DNA of 13,111 nucleotides, taken from NCBI GenBank assembly GCA_900547125.1, contig URFU01000060.1, forward strand, positions 1-13,111, written 5' to 3'. Numbering within the stretch: the stretch's first letter is position 1; the number at the start of each line of letters is the position of its first letter. The stretch is from an uncultured Collinsella sp. GTDB lineage: Bacteria > Actinomycetota > Coriobacteriia > Coriobacteriales > Coriobacteriaceae. The notes under the pieces were generated by a model. That model made no database searches. It saw only the letters and a program-made list of their open reading frames with translations, and was not told the origin of the DNA. Shown here piece by piece: positions 12,701 through 13,111 of this stretch. The translations under genes were made by a program, and so were the position numbers.

Positions 12701-13111
12701 AATCTCCCTCCAGCCACTCGGGACGCGATTGGTACGAGACGTCGACCTTAAGCTCGACATAGCCGTTTTGGCCTGCGCTACCCATAGCCTGCGCAAACAC
12801 GCCGATCACGGGCAGCGGTTTAACCTCGCCGGTAACGGAAACGGACGAGACGCCGCCCGCATCGGCCCGACCAAGCTCGATATCCCACGACAACGGCCCG
12901 CCGGCATGAAAGATCGAAACGTTAGGCACTGCGGCAAGCCGGCGGCGGGTGAACTCCTTAAGATCATCGCCCTCCGCCGTCGTCGTGGTCATGAGCCGCG
13001 CGGTCTCGGTGGCGGCAGACTCCATGACCGCGCGCGTATAGAGCAGGCACACCGGCTGCAGCGCCAACAGGACGAGCGTCAGAAACGTCGGCAGTAGGAA
13101 TGCCGCCTCGC
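12672..13111 (-). CDS. TadE-like pilus protein, 5' end outside window
   Basis: The reading frame is open to the window edge, so the gene starts beyond 13111. The first visible residues, EAAFLLPTFLTLVLLALQPV, form the TadE-type hydrophobic segment with its conserved Glu, followed by CLLYTRAVMESAATETARL. The remaining 110 or so residues are an extracytoplasmic domain ending WIAAWD. A TTG at 13067 is not the start because the conserved pilin-like segment lies upstream of it. The 3' end overlaps the TadG-like gene by 29 bp. It is presumably a minor pilin of the same Flp pilus system. Confidence 0.72.
   Translation of the reverse strand, partial: EAAFLLPTFLTLVLLALQPVCLLYTRAVMESAATETARLMTTTTAEGDDLKEFTRRRLAAVPNVSIFHAGGPLSWDIELGRADAGGVSSVSVTGEVKPLPVIGVFAQAMGSAGQNGYVELKVDVSYQSRPEWLEGDYDSWIAAWD

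Noticed and set aside
12701..12796. Start of the TadG-like protein at 12796
   Set aside because: This would overlap the preceding TadE-like gene by 125 bp; GGAGG before ATG 12700 gives a better start.

Overview
The window looks like chromosomal DNA from a high-GC member of the Actinomycetota, most likely class Coriobacteriia and probably a Collinsella-like gut bacterium. This is inferred from the base composition, the divergent ProC, the small MetRS without a C-terminal tRNA-binding domain, and the Tad pilin genes. It was not confirmed by any search. Every protein gene and both tRNA genes lie on the minus strand, so the genes are transcribed from right to left.

Right end (13111 to 9703): the tail of a Tad (tight adherence / Flp pilus) operon. 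It holds a TadE-like minor pilin cut by the window edge, a large TadG-like protein with a membrane anchor and a cysteine-bearing outer domain, a second TadE-like protein, and a DUF192 protein. All four genes overlap at their junctions, so they are probably translated together. Next come a small toxin gene and a ribbon-helix-helix antitoxin gene that share an ATGA junction (9644 to 9094).

Middle right (9093 to 8390): tRNA-Phe(GAA) with its own promoter and terminator. The 3' end of this tRNA plus its terminator is duplicated exactly (61 bp) 186 bp downstream. Between the copies lies a GC-rich, hairpin-filled insert of about 125 bp. This resembles the scar of an integrative element or a tRNA-derived structured repeat.

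Centre and left (8389 to 117): a GH5-like glucanase that appears to have lost its catalytic acid/base, then housekeeping genes: rsmI, metG, ksgA (rsmA), tatD, tRNA-Leu(CAG), an SPFH/stomatin-family membrane protein, rlmH and proC. Three of these are rRNA methyltransferases (RsmI and KsgA on 16S, RlmH on 23S), which gives the segment a ribosome-maturation and translation theme. Between tRNA-Leu and the SPFH gene is a 219-bp AT-rich element bounded by 30-bp imperfect inverted repeats. It has no credible gene and looks like a MITE or other dispersed structured repeat.

The strongest candidates for something undescribed are the tRNA-Phe 3'-end duplication with its insert, the inverted-repeat element at 2454-2672, the GH5-like pseudoenzyme, and the CxxCH motif in the TadG-like protein.
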